DNA of 38,220 nucleotides, taken from the NCBI GenBank assembly GCA_048201975.1, contig DBFBGQ010000104.1:1-38220 (forward strand), read 5' to 3'. Origin of the DNA: Egerieenecus sp048201975. GTDB taxonomy: Bacteria; Bacillota; Clostridia; Christensenellales; Aristaeellaceae. Shown in pieces: positions 23,707 to 30,752 of this stretch; positions within the stretch are counted from its first letter, which is position 1; every line of letters begins with the position of its first letter. Both the position numbers and the translations under genes were made by a program. The notes beneath the pieces are model-generated. The model was not told where the DNA came from. It did no database searches and saw nothing but the letters and a program-made list of their open reading frames with translations.

Positions 23707-25494
23707 TTATTTCAGCACAGCCTTGATGCGGCGGACGCCGGCGCTGGAGCTTTCTTCCTTCTGGATGTGGAATTCGCCCAGGTCGCCGGTGTTTTCGGCA
23801 TGGGGGCCGCCGCAGATCTCGAAGGAGAAGTCGCCCATTTTGTAGGTGCGGACCTTCTCTCCATACTTGCTTTCAAACAGGCCGATGGCGCCCTTGGCCT
23901 TGGCCTCGGGGACGGTCATCTCCTCGCAGACGATGGGCGCCTTGGCCTGAATGGCCTCGTTCACCAGCTTCTCCACCTGGGCCAGCTCCTCCTTGGTGAC
24001 CTTGCGGCCGAAGGTGAAGTCAAAGCGCAGGCGCTCGGCGGTGATGTTGGAGCCCTTTTGCGCCACCTCATCCCCCAGCACCTTGCGCAGGGCGGCGTGG
24101 AGCAGATGCGTGGCGGTGTGGAGCTTGGTGGTCTCCTCGCTGTGGTCGGCCAGGCCGCCCTTGAAGCGCTGCTCGGCGCCGGCGTGGCTGGTGGCCTGGT
24201 GCTGCTTGAAGCTCTCCTCAAAGGCGGGAACATCCACGGTGAGGCCGCGCTCCCGGGCCAGCTCGCAGGTCATTTCGATGGGGAAGCCATAGGTATCGTA
24301 CAGGTGGAAGGCGCTGACGCCGTCGATGACCCCGCCCTGCACCCGGGAGGCCACCTTGTCAAACTCCTTGTTGCCCTGGCGCAGGGTGCGGGCGAAGCGA
24401 ATCTCCTCCAGCTTCAGCTGCTCCAGCACGAAGGCGCTGTTCCGGGCCAGCTCGGGATAGACATCCTGATATTGGGCGATGATCACCTGGGCAATCTGGC
24501 TGGTGAAGCCCTCGGGCATGTTCAGCTGCATGCCGTAGCGGACGGCCCGGCGAATCAGGCGGCGGAGGATATAGCCCTGGTCGGTGTTGGAGGGGCTGAC
24601 CCCGCGGTCGTCGCCCAGGATGAATGTGGCGGTGCGCATGTGGTCGGCGATAATGCGGAAGGCCTTGTCCGTGGCTTCCTCCTGGCCGTACTGCTGGCCG
24701 CTGAGCTCGGCAATCTTGGCCAGGATGCCGGTGAAGGCGTCGGTCTCGTAGACGGTCTTTTTGCCATTGAGCACGCAGATGGTGCGCTCCAGGCCCATGC
24801 CGGTGTCCACGTTCTTTTGCGCCAGGGGCACAAAGGACCCGTCCGCCTGCTTGTTATACTGCATGAACACGTCGTTCCAGATCTCCAGGTAACGGCCGCA
24901 GGAGCAGGCGGGGGAGCAATCGGGGCCGCAGGGCTCCTTGTCGGTGATGATGAACATCTCCGTATCCGGTCCGCAGGGGCCGGTGATGCCGGCGGGGCCC
25001 CACCAGTTGTTCTCCTTGGGCAGGTAGAAGATGTGGTCCTCGGCCACGCCCATCTGGCGCCACAGGTCGTGGGACTCCACATCCCGGGGGCAGTCCGCGT
25101 CCCCGGCAAAGACGGAGAAGGCCAGGCGGTCCTTGTCCAGGCCCAGGTACTCGGGGCTGGTTAGAAACTCCCAGCTCCAGGCGATGGCTTCCTTTTTGAA
25201 ATAATCCCCCAGGCTCCAGTTGCCCAGCATTTCAAAGAAGGTCAGGTGGCTGGGGTCGCCCACGTCGTCGATATCCCCGGTGCGGATGCACTTCTGCACG
25301 TCGGTGAGGCGGGTGCCGGCGGGATGCTTGGCGCCCATGAGATAGGGCACCAGGGGATGCATGCCCGCGGTGGTGAAGAGCACCGTGGGGTCGTTTTCAG
25401 GAATGACGGAGGCGGACTGTATGCGGGCGCAGCCCTTGCTTTCCATGAACTTTTGGAACATTTCGCGCAGCTGCGCCGAGGTAAGCTGCTTCAT
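23707..25494 (-). CDS. alaS: Alanine--tRNA ligase, short form without the C-Ala domain
   Basis: A 595-residue alanyl-tRNA synthetase. The class II catalytic core is at the N terminus (ENDPTVLFTTAGMHPLVPYL, FFEMLGNWSLGDYFK, WNDVFMQYN, NVDTGMGLERT), followed by the tRNA-binding helical part (GYILRRLIRRAVRYG) and the editing domain with its zinc ligands HTATH (His459, His463) and CGGPH (Cys561, His565). The protein ends 30 residues after that site, so the coiled-coil and C-Ala domain of standard enzymes (about 875 aa) are absent. The stop is clean and followed by ridA, so it is not a recent truncation. Start ATG 25494 has AAAGGAG at ten bases. No T-box leader was seen. Confidence 0.93.
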   Translation of the reverse strand: MKQLTSAQLREMFQKFMESKGCARIQSASVIPENDPTVLFTTAGMHPLVPYLMGAKHPAGTRLTDVQKCIRTGDIDDVGDPSHLTFFEMLGNWSLGDYFKKEAIAWSWEFLTSPEYLGLDKDRLAFSVFAGDADCPRDVESHDLWRQMGVAEDHIFYLPKENNWWGPAGITGPCGPDTEMFIITDKEPCGPDCSPACSCGRYLEIWNDVFMQYNKQADGSFVPLAQKNVDTGMGLERTICVLNGKKTVYETDAFTGILAKIAELSGQQYGQEEATDKAFRIIADHMRTATFILGDDRGVSPSNTDQGYILRRLIRRAVRYGMQLNMPEGFTSQIAQVIIAQYQDVYPELARNSAFVLEQLKLEEIRFARTLRQGNKEFDKVASRVQGGVIDGVSAFHLYDTYGFPIEMTCELARERGLTVDVPAFEESFKQHQATSHAGAEQRFKGGLADHSEETTKLHTATHLLHAALRKVLGDEVAQKGSNITAERLRFDFTFGRKVTKEELAQVEKLVNEAIQAKAPIVCEEMTVPEAKAKGAIGLFESKYGEKVRTYKMGDFSFEICGGPHAENTGDLGEFHIQKEESSSAGVRRIKAVLK

Positions 25495-25568
25495 GGGGTC
25501 AACCACTCCTTTGCATCATCGCGGCACGGAGCGCGGAGGGGCGTACAGCCGCGGAAAAGATCGCAACG

Positions 25569-25597
25569 ATTATAGCAAAAAGCCGGCGGGAATGCAA
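25569..25597 (-). promoter_or_regulatory. Promoter of alaS-ridA
   Basis: Minus strand TTGCAT (25597-25592), 17 bp, TATAAT (25574-25569). Confidence 0.55.
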
Positions 25598-25666
25598 CCG
25601 GCGGCCCCGGTGAAAACGCAGGAGAGAAAAAGTTTGGCTTTCTTGAAAGGAGCAAAAGAAAATCCA

Positions 25667-25695
25667 TTGACGAGGCGGGCTGGAATGCGTATAAT
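25667..25695 (+). promoter_or_regulatory. Promoter of the kinase / ruvX / DUF1292 operon
   Basis: TTGACG (25667-25672), 17 bp, TATAAT (25690-25695): one of the best consensus matches in the window. Confidence 0.75.
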
Positions 25696-25766
25696 GAAAC
25701 GAAGCTGCTTTGCCTATCGCCGGGCGGCCAGCCTACTTACGATTTAAGGATTAGGTGATCATCATC

Positions 25767-26351
25767 ATGAAACGGCTCATCCTCGTCACATCCCCGCCAG
25801 CCTGCGGGAAAACATACGTCTCCAAGGAATTGGCCAAGGCGCTCAATCCCATCGTTTACATGGACAAGGATACGCTGATCGTTCTTTCCAAGCAGATTTT
25901 CGTGGTGGCGGGCGAGGAATACAACCGCAGTTCGCCATTTTTTGAGGAAAACATTCGCAACTACGAGTACGAGGCCATTGTGGACCTGGCGCTGGAGTCC
26001 CTGGACTACGCCAACCTGTGCCTGATCAATGCGCCCTTTACCCGTGAGGTGCGGGATGTGGAATACATGCGCGCCCTGCGCCGCCGCCTGCAGCAAAAGG
26101 ACGCGCGGCTGGTGGTGGTGTGGGTCAAGACCGACCCCGAGGTGGTCCATCAGCGGATGATCCAGCGCAACAGCGACCGGGACATCTGGAAGCTGCAGCA
26201 TTGGGACGCCTACAACGCGGGGGTCAACTACGAGATCCCCGAGTGCCTGAACGACCCCACCGTGACCGACGAATTCTACGTGGTGAGCAACAACAGCAAC
26301 GAGGAGCTGCGGGCCTCCATGCGCATGCTGGAGACCATGATGCGGCGCTGA
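25767..26351 (+). CDS. P-loop AAA/zeta-toxin-like kinase of unknown substrate
   Basis: A 194-residue protein with a Walker A motif SPPACGKT (9-16), a following MDKDTLI where small-molecule kinases hold the substrate Asp, LCLINAPFTREV as a Walker-B-like strand, and VVWVKTDPEVVHQRMIQRNS then RD, a lid-like arginine region as in shikimate-, gluconate- and zeta-toxin-type kinases. No precise family is recognised, and no antitoxin gene is adjacent. The ATG at 25767 has AGGTGAT upstream; a GTG at 25755 is possible. It is first gene of the operon with ruvX, 22 bp ahead, in the place where Firmicutes usually have ireB. Confidence 0.78.
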   Translation: MKRLILVTSPPACGKTYVSKELAKALNPIVYMDKDTLIVLSKQIFVVAGEEYNRSSPFFEENIRNYEYEAIVDLALESLDYANLCLINAPFTREVRDVEYMRALRRRLQQKDARLVVVWVKTDPEVVHQRMIQRNSDRDIWKLQHWDAYNAGVNYEIPECLNDPTVTDEFYVVSNNSNEELRASMRMLETMMRR

Positions 26352-26373
26352 CCCCGTCGCGGCAAGGAGCGGC

Positions 26374-27120
26374 ATGAACGAACGAATACTGGCCCTGGAT
26401 GTTGGCGACGCGCGCATCGGGATTGCGGTAAGCGATCCCACCCGCACGCTGGCCCAGCCCGTGGAGGTGCTCCAGCGCAAAGGCTGGGGCCCGGACGCAC
26501 GGCGCATCCAGGAGCTTTGCGCTGCCTATGACACCCGCCTGGTGCTCAGCGGGCTGCCCCTGAACATGGACGGCACCGCCGGCGGCCAGGCGCAGAAGGT
26601 CAGGGATTTTTGCGCGCAGCTTGAAAAACTGGGCCTCACGGTGTATTATCAGGACGAGCGCCTGACCACCGTCTCGGCGGAACAGGCGCTGATCCAAGGC
26701 AACATGCACAGGCGGGAGCGCCGGCAGGTGGTGGACAAGGTCGCGGCGGTGGTGATTCTCCAGTCGTGGTTGGACGCCCAGGCGGCGCGCGCCCCAGAAA
26801 CGGAGGGAAACGCGATGAGCGAAAATCAGGAAAACCATATCATCGAGCTGGTGGATGAAAACGGCGAAACCGTCCAGTTCGAGCACCTGGCCACCCTGGA
26901 GCACGAGGGCGAGTACTACATCGCCCTGATGGTCCTGGACGAGGAGCATCACCAGGAGGACGACGAGGGCGAGGTCGTCATTATGAAAATCGCCAAGGAC
27001 GAAAGCGGCGAGGAATGCTACGAGTACGTGGAGGACGAGGACCTGCAGGAGGCCGTCTTCGAAAAGTTCCTCCAACTCATGGAAGAGCAGGACGAATTTG
27101 AAGAAGAGGATGAGGACTGA
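26374..27120 (+). CDS. ruvX: RuvX (YqgF) Holliday-junction-resolvase-like / DUF1292 fusion protein
   Basis: A 248-residue frame joining two genes that are normally separate neighbours. Residues 1-140 are RuvX: LALDVGDARIGIAVSD with catalytic Asp9, VLSGLPLNMDG, YYQDERLTTVSAEQAL and RRQVVDKVAAVVILQ with the last acidic residue. RuvX acts in pre-16S rRNA maturation and resembles junction resolvases. Residues 148-248 are a DUF1292 (YrzB-like) domain: HIIELVDENGETVQFEHLAT, EGEYYIALMVL and AVFEKFLQLMEE, with a very acidic tail. There is no stop between them, yet the internal ATG at 26815 has GGAGGG at ideal distance, so DUF1292 may also be made on its own. ATG 26374 has AAGGAGCGGC upstream. Confidence 0.88.
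   Translation: MNERILALDVGDARIGIAVSDPTRTLAQPVEVLQRKGWGPDARRIQELCAAYDTRLVLSGLPLNMDGTAGGQAQKVRDFCAQLEKLGLTVYYQDERLTTVSAEQALIQGNMHRRERRQVVDKVAAVVILQSWLDAQAARAPETEGNAMSENQENHIIELVDENGETVQFEHLATLEHEGEYYIALMVLDEEHHQEDDEGEVVIMKIAKDESGEECYEYVEDEDLQEAVFEKFLQLMEEQDEFEEEDED
26815..27120 (+). other. Internal in-frame start for a free DUF1292 protein
   Basis: The ATG at 26815 (MSENQENH) is preceded by CGGAGGGAAACGCG, a better ribosome site than that of the fusion itself. It would give a 101-residue acidic DUF1292 protein of the size of stand-alone YrzB homologues. Confidence 0.55.
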
Positions 27121-27123
27121 GCC

Positions 27124-27477
27124 GTGGAACAGGATCTGCACGACGCCCTGGTGGAGCTGACCGCCCCGGACGGGCGCAGCTTTCAGTTCCGCTACGGGGC
27201 GACTGTTCCCTATGCGGGCCAGGATTATGTGGTGCTGGTGGAGCTGGAAAAGGACCCCACCGGCCAGGAGCAGATTCTGGTCACCCGCCTGGAAGAGGAG
27301 GATGGTCAGCTCTCCTTTGTGGTGGCCGAGGAAGAGGACATCGTGGCCACGGTGTTTGAAAAGTATCTGGCGCTGTCCCTGCAAAAGCGGCTGGACGGCG
27401 AGGACTGCGGCTGCGACCATGAGGACTGCGGCTGCCAAGAAAAGGATTACGGCTGCTGCGGTCACGGCGCGGAATAG
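27124..27477 (+). CDS. Second DUF1292-family protein with a Cys/His-rich tail
   Basis: A 117-residue protein starting with GTG three bases after the previous stop (GAGGACTGAGCC upstream), so it is translationally coupled. Residues 5-85 repeat the DUF1292 pattern (ALVELTAPDGRSFQFRY, DYVVLVELEK, ATVFEKYLAL) and look like a duplication of the domain before it. Residues 95-114 hold six cysteines (95, 97, 102, 104, 111, 112) and two histidines (99, 114) in the order CGCDHEDCGC and CCGH, a likely metal-binding tail that I do not know from the family. Function unknown; the tail could bind zinc, copper or an Fe-S cluster. Confidence 0.8.
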   Translation: MEQDLHDALVELTAPDGRSFQFRYGATVPYAGQDYVVLVELEKDPTGQEQILVTRLEEEDGQLSFVVAEEEDIVATVFEKYLALSLQKRLDGEDCGCDHEDCGCQEKDYGCCGHGAE

Positions 27478-27489
27478 GCCCGTGACCTG

Positions 27490-27528
27490 CGCGCGTTCCC
27501 TGCTCACGGCAGGAACGCGCGTTTTTTT
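27490..27528 (+). terminator. Rho-independent terminator after the DUF1292 operon
   Basis: GCGCGTTCC(C)TGC, loop TCACG, GCAGGAACGCGC, then a run of seven T. Confidence 0.9.
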
Positions 27529-27602
27529 GTTCCGCGGAAAATGTATGCAACGGATCATACCTATTTTCCGAAAATGCACTTTTCCCCGGAGCAAAAGCGT
27601 GT

Positions 27603-27608
27603 TATACT
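27603..27608 (+). promoter_or_regulatory. Probable -10 box of pgi
   Basis: TATACT 55 bp before the start codon. The -35 region (TTTTCC, 27580-27585) is a poor match. Confidence 0.4.
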
Positions 27609-27662
27609 ATGCTTGGTAAGGGAATGGAAAAACCGATGATCGCATAGAAAGGATGAGCTCCA

Positions 27663-29087
27663 ATGTCTGATATGGTGAAAAAGCCCATCACCCTGGACGT
27701 GAACCATATGATGGCCGATACGCTGGGCTTCCAGTACGGCATCGCCCGCTCCCAGGTGGAGGAATACGCGCCCTTTGCGGCGGCGGCCAACCAGGCGGTG
27801 CAGGCCGGCCGGGGAAAGAACTGGCTGGGATGGACCGAGCTGCCCTACAACCAGGCGGAAATCGTGAACAAGATTGAGCAGGTGGCCCAGCGGGTGCGCA
27901 AGGATTTTGATACCTTCGTGGTGCTGGGCATCGGCGGCAGCGCGCTGGGCCCCATCGCGGTGCAGCAGGCCCTGAATCACCTGCACTACAACGAATTGCC
28001 CGCGGACAAGCGCGGCGGCCCCCGGCTGTATGTGGAGGATAACATCGATCCCGAGCGCATGCAGGCCCTGCTGGACGTCATCGACGTGAAGACCACCTGC
28101 TTCAACGTCATCACCAAGTCCGGCGCCACCGCCGAGACCATGAGCCAGTACCTCACCGTCTCCGAGCTGCTGAAAAAGGAAGTGGGCGAGAAGTGGGCCG
28201 ACCACATCATCGCCACCACCGACACCGAAAAGGGCAACCTGATCAAGCTGGCCAAGGAGCACGGCTTCGAGCTGTTCTACATTCCCGCCACGGTGGGCGG
28301 CCGCTTCTCCGAGCTGTGCCCGGTGGGCTTGCTGCCCGCGGCGGTGTGCGGCATTGACATTCGCGCCATGCTGGAGGGCGCGGCGGCCATGGATGCCCGC
28401 TGCAAGAGCGACAATGTGTGGGAAAACCCCGCCCTGCTGGAAGCGGTGCTGCAGTACATCTGCATGGAGGACATGGGGATCAACGTGCAGGTGACCATGC
28501 CCTACGCCGACAGCCTCAAATACATGGCCGACTGGTTCTGCCAGCTGTGGGCGGAATCCCTGGGCAAGAACGTCACCCGCAAGGGCATGGCCTGCAACCA
28601 TGGCCAGACGCCGGTGAAATCCCTGGGCGTCACCGACCAGCACAGCCAGCTGCAGCTGTACACCGAGGGCCCCTACGACAAGGTGATCACATTCCTGAAG
28701 GTGGAAAACTTCCGCGCCCAGAGCCCCATTCCCCACGGCTGCGAGGAATTCCCGGACGTGGCCTTCCTGGGCGGCAAGAGCCTGAACCAGCTCATTGAGG
28801 CCGAGCGCCAGGGCACCGAGTACGCCCTGTACAAGAAGGGCCGCATGAGCCAGACCATCACCCTGCCCGAGGTCAATGCCCATACCCTGGGTCAGCTGAT
28901 CTTCTTCTATGAAATGACCACCGCCTATGCCGGCGAGCTGCTGGACATCGACGCCTTCAACCAGCCCGGCGTGGAGGAAAGCAAGATCGCTTCCTACGCG
29001 GTGCTGGGCAACACCAGTGAAAAGTACCAGAAGAAGGCCGCGGAGATGAAGAACCGTCCCGCGGAGCAGGAGGATTACATCCTGTAA
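27663..29087 (+). CDS. pgi: Glucose-6-phosphate isomerase
   Basis: A 474-residue cytosolic enzyme interconverting glucose 6-phosphate and fructose 6-phosphate. Phosphoglucose isomerase marks include VVLGIGGSALGP, the phosphate-binding TKSGATAET, GGRFSELCPVGLLPAA, the VTDQHSQLQLYTEGP segment, and KSLNQLIEAERQGTEYAL. Length is close to the shorter (about 450 aa) Gram-positive form. GAAAGGATGAGC precedes the ATG. It is monocistronic, preceded by a terminator and followed by repeat copy 3. It would take the glucose 6-phosphate derived from the GH13_18 product, but there is no sign of co-regulation. Confidence 0.95.
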   Translation: MSDMVKKPITLDVNHMMADTLGFQYGIARSQVEEYAPFAAAANQAVQAGRGKNWLGWTELPYNQAEIVNKIEQVAQRVRKDFDTFVVLGIGGSALGPIAVQQALNHLHYNELPADKRGGPRLYVEDNIDPERMQALLDVIDVKTTCFNVITKSGATAETMSQYLTVSELLKKEVGEKWADHIIATTDTEKGNLIKLAKEHGFELFYIPATVGGRFSELCPVGLLPAAVCGIDIRAMLEGAAAMDARCKSDNVWENPALLEAVLQYICMEDMGINVQVTMPYADSLKYMADWFCQLWAESLGKNVTRKGMACNHGQTPVKSLGVTDQHSQLQLYTEGPYDKVITFLKVENFRAQSPIPHGCEEFPDVAFLGGKSLNQLIEAERQGTEYALYKKGRMSQTITLPEVNAHTLGQLIFFYEMTTAYAGELLDIDAFNQPGVEESKIASYAVLGNTSEKYQKKAAEMKNRPAEQEDYIL

Positions 29088-29130
29088 GCTGATGGCACGC
29101 TGCCATTCCTGCGGCATTCCATACAAGACG

Positions 29131-29412
29131 CGCCCCCGGAAGCATCGCTTCCGGGGGCGTCAGAATGTTGAAAAAGGCATGCTTTTTCATAGCAGCATAT
29201 AAAGAATGAAACTTTCGACTTCTTAACCTGCAAAAGTTTCAACACGTATGGGACCGAAAGTTTCCAAAGGGCGATCGGAAAGCCCTTTGGTCGCGCCCGC
29301 AGGCGCGAAACTCCTGCGCTTGCAAGCATGCAATGTATAACTTGCAAAAAAGATAAAGCAGAATACTTTGTCGACAACCTGACGCCCCCGGAAGCATCGC
29401 TTCCGGGGGCGT
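29131..29412 (+). repeat. Structured dispersed repeat, copy 3
   Basis: Core 29161-29381 starts CAGAATGTTGAAAAAG; right end read inward CAGGTTGTCGACAAAG (12 of 16 identical). Internal pairs: GAAAAAG/CTTTTTC, GAAACTTT/AAAGTTTC, CCAAAGGGC/GCCCTTTGG, GCGCC/GGCGC. The same hairpin (CGCCCCCGGAAGC, ATC, GCTTCCGGGGGCG) stands at 29131-29159 and 29383-29411. It follows pgi directly. Confidence 0.85.
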
Positions 29413-29512
29413 ATGCATGGGGCGCAAGGAAACGCTCCCTCCGTTCAGCAAGGGCTTGCCCATTGATGTGGATATATACATTAAAAATCTAATGTTTATC
29501 ATTAATTTTTTA

Positions 29513-29541
29513 TTGACATATGGAAGCCGTCATGGTATGCT
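29513..29541 (+). promoter_or_regulatory. Promoter of the DUF2975/HTH operon
   Basis: TTGACA (29513-29518, perfect), 17 bp, TATGCT (29536-29541), in a short AT-rich stretch (29465-29520). Confidence 0.75.
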
Positions 29542-29560
29542 GGCATTGGGAGGGATGCCT

Positions 29561-30187
29561 ATGGAATGGATGGAAAAGCTGATGCGGGAACGATATGTCA
29601 GGTTTGCAGCCCGAGCTATGCAAATCGCCTGTTGCCTGATTCTGCTGGCTTACGCGGTGGGACTTGTGCTCAGCCTGCTGGGGCGGCAGACCTTCCGCCT
29701 GTCCACCAGCACCGGCGTTTATGAGAATGCCGTATGCGCGGCTGCGGACCCCGGCGCTGGTATCGGCGGGATAACCGTTTCCATGGACGACAGCGTTTAT
29801 GTGCGCGCCAATGCCGCAGGCGGGGTGGACCTGGCCACACAGGCGGCGCTTTTCCTGATGTATGCCTGCAAAATCGTTCCGCTGATGGCAGGCTATTGGC
29901 TGTTGAGCCGCGTTTTCGCCAACGTGTTCCGGGGCGAAATTTTCACGGACAGGAACGCGCGCTTTCTGCTTCTCTTCGGGCTCATTGAGGGGATTACGGC
30001 AGTGGCGGCGCCGCTGCTCCGGCTGCTGCTGTGCGCCTTGGCCAATTGGATGTCTGATAGCCAGGTGTCCGTTTCCACCGGCAGCGGCATGCTAAACGGC
30101 CTGGTGTGGAGCATGGCCTTTGTGGTGGCCGCCTACATCCTTCACTATGGGATACGCTTGCAGGACGAGGTGGATCATACGCTATGA
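29561..30187 (+). CDS. DUF2975-family membrane protein
   Basis: A 208-residue protein with four predicted membrane helices (about 18-40, 95-118, 135-158, 172-195) and an extracytoplasmic stretch between the first two. The SRVFANVFRGEIFTDRNARFLLLFG segment between helices 2 and 3 is characteristic of DUF2975 proteins. ATG 29561 has GGGAGGGA seven bases upstream and lies just after a perfect -35 promoter; the longer frame from 29417 would cross that promoter. The stop overlaps the start of a small HTH gene by four bases. In Bacillus the similar YoaS/YozG pair has the same order. Function unknown, possibly a membrane sensor for the regulator. Confidence 0.85.
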   Translation: MEWMEKLMRERYVRFAARAMQIACCLILLAYAVGLVLSLLGRQTFRLSTSTGVYENAVCAAADPGAGIGGITVSMDDSVYVRANAAGGVDLATQAALFLMYACKIVPLMAGYWLLSRVFANVFRGEIFTDRNARFLLLFGLIEGITAVAAPLLRLLLCALANWMSDSQVSVSTGSGMLNGLVWSMAFVVAAYILHYGIRLQDEVDHTL

Positions 30188-30396
30188 TCATCATTCGCTT
30201 GGATCGCGTGCTGGCCGACAGGAAAATGCGCTTGAACGACTTGGCCGCACAGGTGGGCATCTCCAACGTGAATCTTTCCTACCTGAAAACGGGCAAAGTT
30301 CGGGCCATCCGCTTCAGCACCTTGGACGCCATCTGCAAGGTCCTTCAATGTCAGCCCGGCGATATTCTCGAATATGCGGAGGATTCCTCGGGATGA
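30184..30396 (+). CDS. Small Cro/CI-type (XRE, YozG-like) DNA-binding protein
   Basis: A 70-residue protein that is nearly all helix-turn-helix: IRLDRVLADRKMRLNDLAAQ, VGISNVNLSYLKTGKVRAIR, STLDAICKVLQCQPGDILEY. This is the HTH_26 type of the Cro/CI family. It is translationally coupled to the DUF2975 gene by an ATGA overlap, the standard arrangement for this pair, and probably regulates its own operon. No target sites could be assigned. Confidence 0.9.
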   Translation: MIIIRLDRVLADRKMRLNDLAAQVGISNVNLSYLKTGKVRAIRFSTLDAICKVLQCQPGDILEYAEDSSG

Positions 30397-30408
30397 TTCT
30401 GCGCTCCC

Positions 30409-30725
30409 CTGGGTTTCGGAAAAAGGCATGCTCTTTCACTCCCGCATGAAAAGATGAAACTTCCGGCTTCCTAACCTGCAAAAGTTTCATCACGTATGGG
30501 ACCGAAGGCTTCCAAAGGGCGATCGGAAAGCCCTTTGGTCGCGCCGAGGCTTTCGATTCAATCCCAAAGGATTGATATCGAAAGGTCGCTTTGCGACTTG
30601 ACCTTTCGAAGAAAGGTCAACCTTGCAGAGGCGAAATCTCCTGTGCCTGCAGGCACGCATTCTATAACTTGCAAAAAAGATAAAGCAGAATACTTTCGCC
30701 CCCGGAAGCATCGCTTCCGGGGGCG
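30409..30725 (+). repeat. Structured dispersed repeat, copy 4, with a nested insertion
   Basis: The left end is degraded (CTGGGTTTCGGAAAAAG) and has no flanking hairpin. The right core end is cut short at ACTTT (30696), directly joined to the hairpin 30697-30725, which is identical to that of copy 3. Stem GATGAAACTT/AAGTTTCATC (ten pairs) and CCAAAGGGC/GCCCTTTGG are intact. About 80 bp (roughly 30546-30628) replace the four-base loop of the GCGCC/GGCGC hairpin found in the other copies. It lies between the HTH gene and the 3' end of lysA. Confidence 0.8.
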
Positions 30726-30752
30726 CTGTATGCCAAGAACCGGGGGAAGGCG

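Noticed and set aside
25495..25766. T-box riboswitch upstream of alaS
   Set aside because: No GGGTGGNACCGCG-type sequence or following terminator was seen on the minus strand; a plain promoter lies close to the gene.
25767..26351. Zeta-type toxin of a toxin-antitoxin pair
   Set aside because: The P-loop kinase has no adjacent antitoxin-like gene and heads a housekeeping operon with ruvX, so a toxin role is not supported.
20804..30725. CRISPR array
   Set aside because: The repeats are about 220-320 bp, only four in number and kilobases apart, with no short regularly spaced units and no cas genes.
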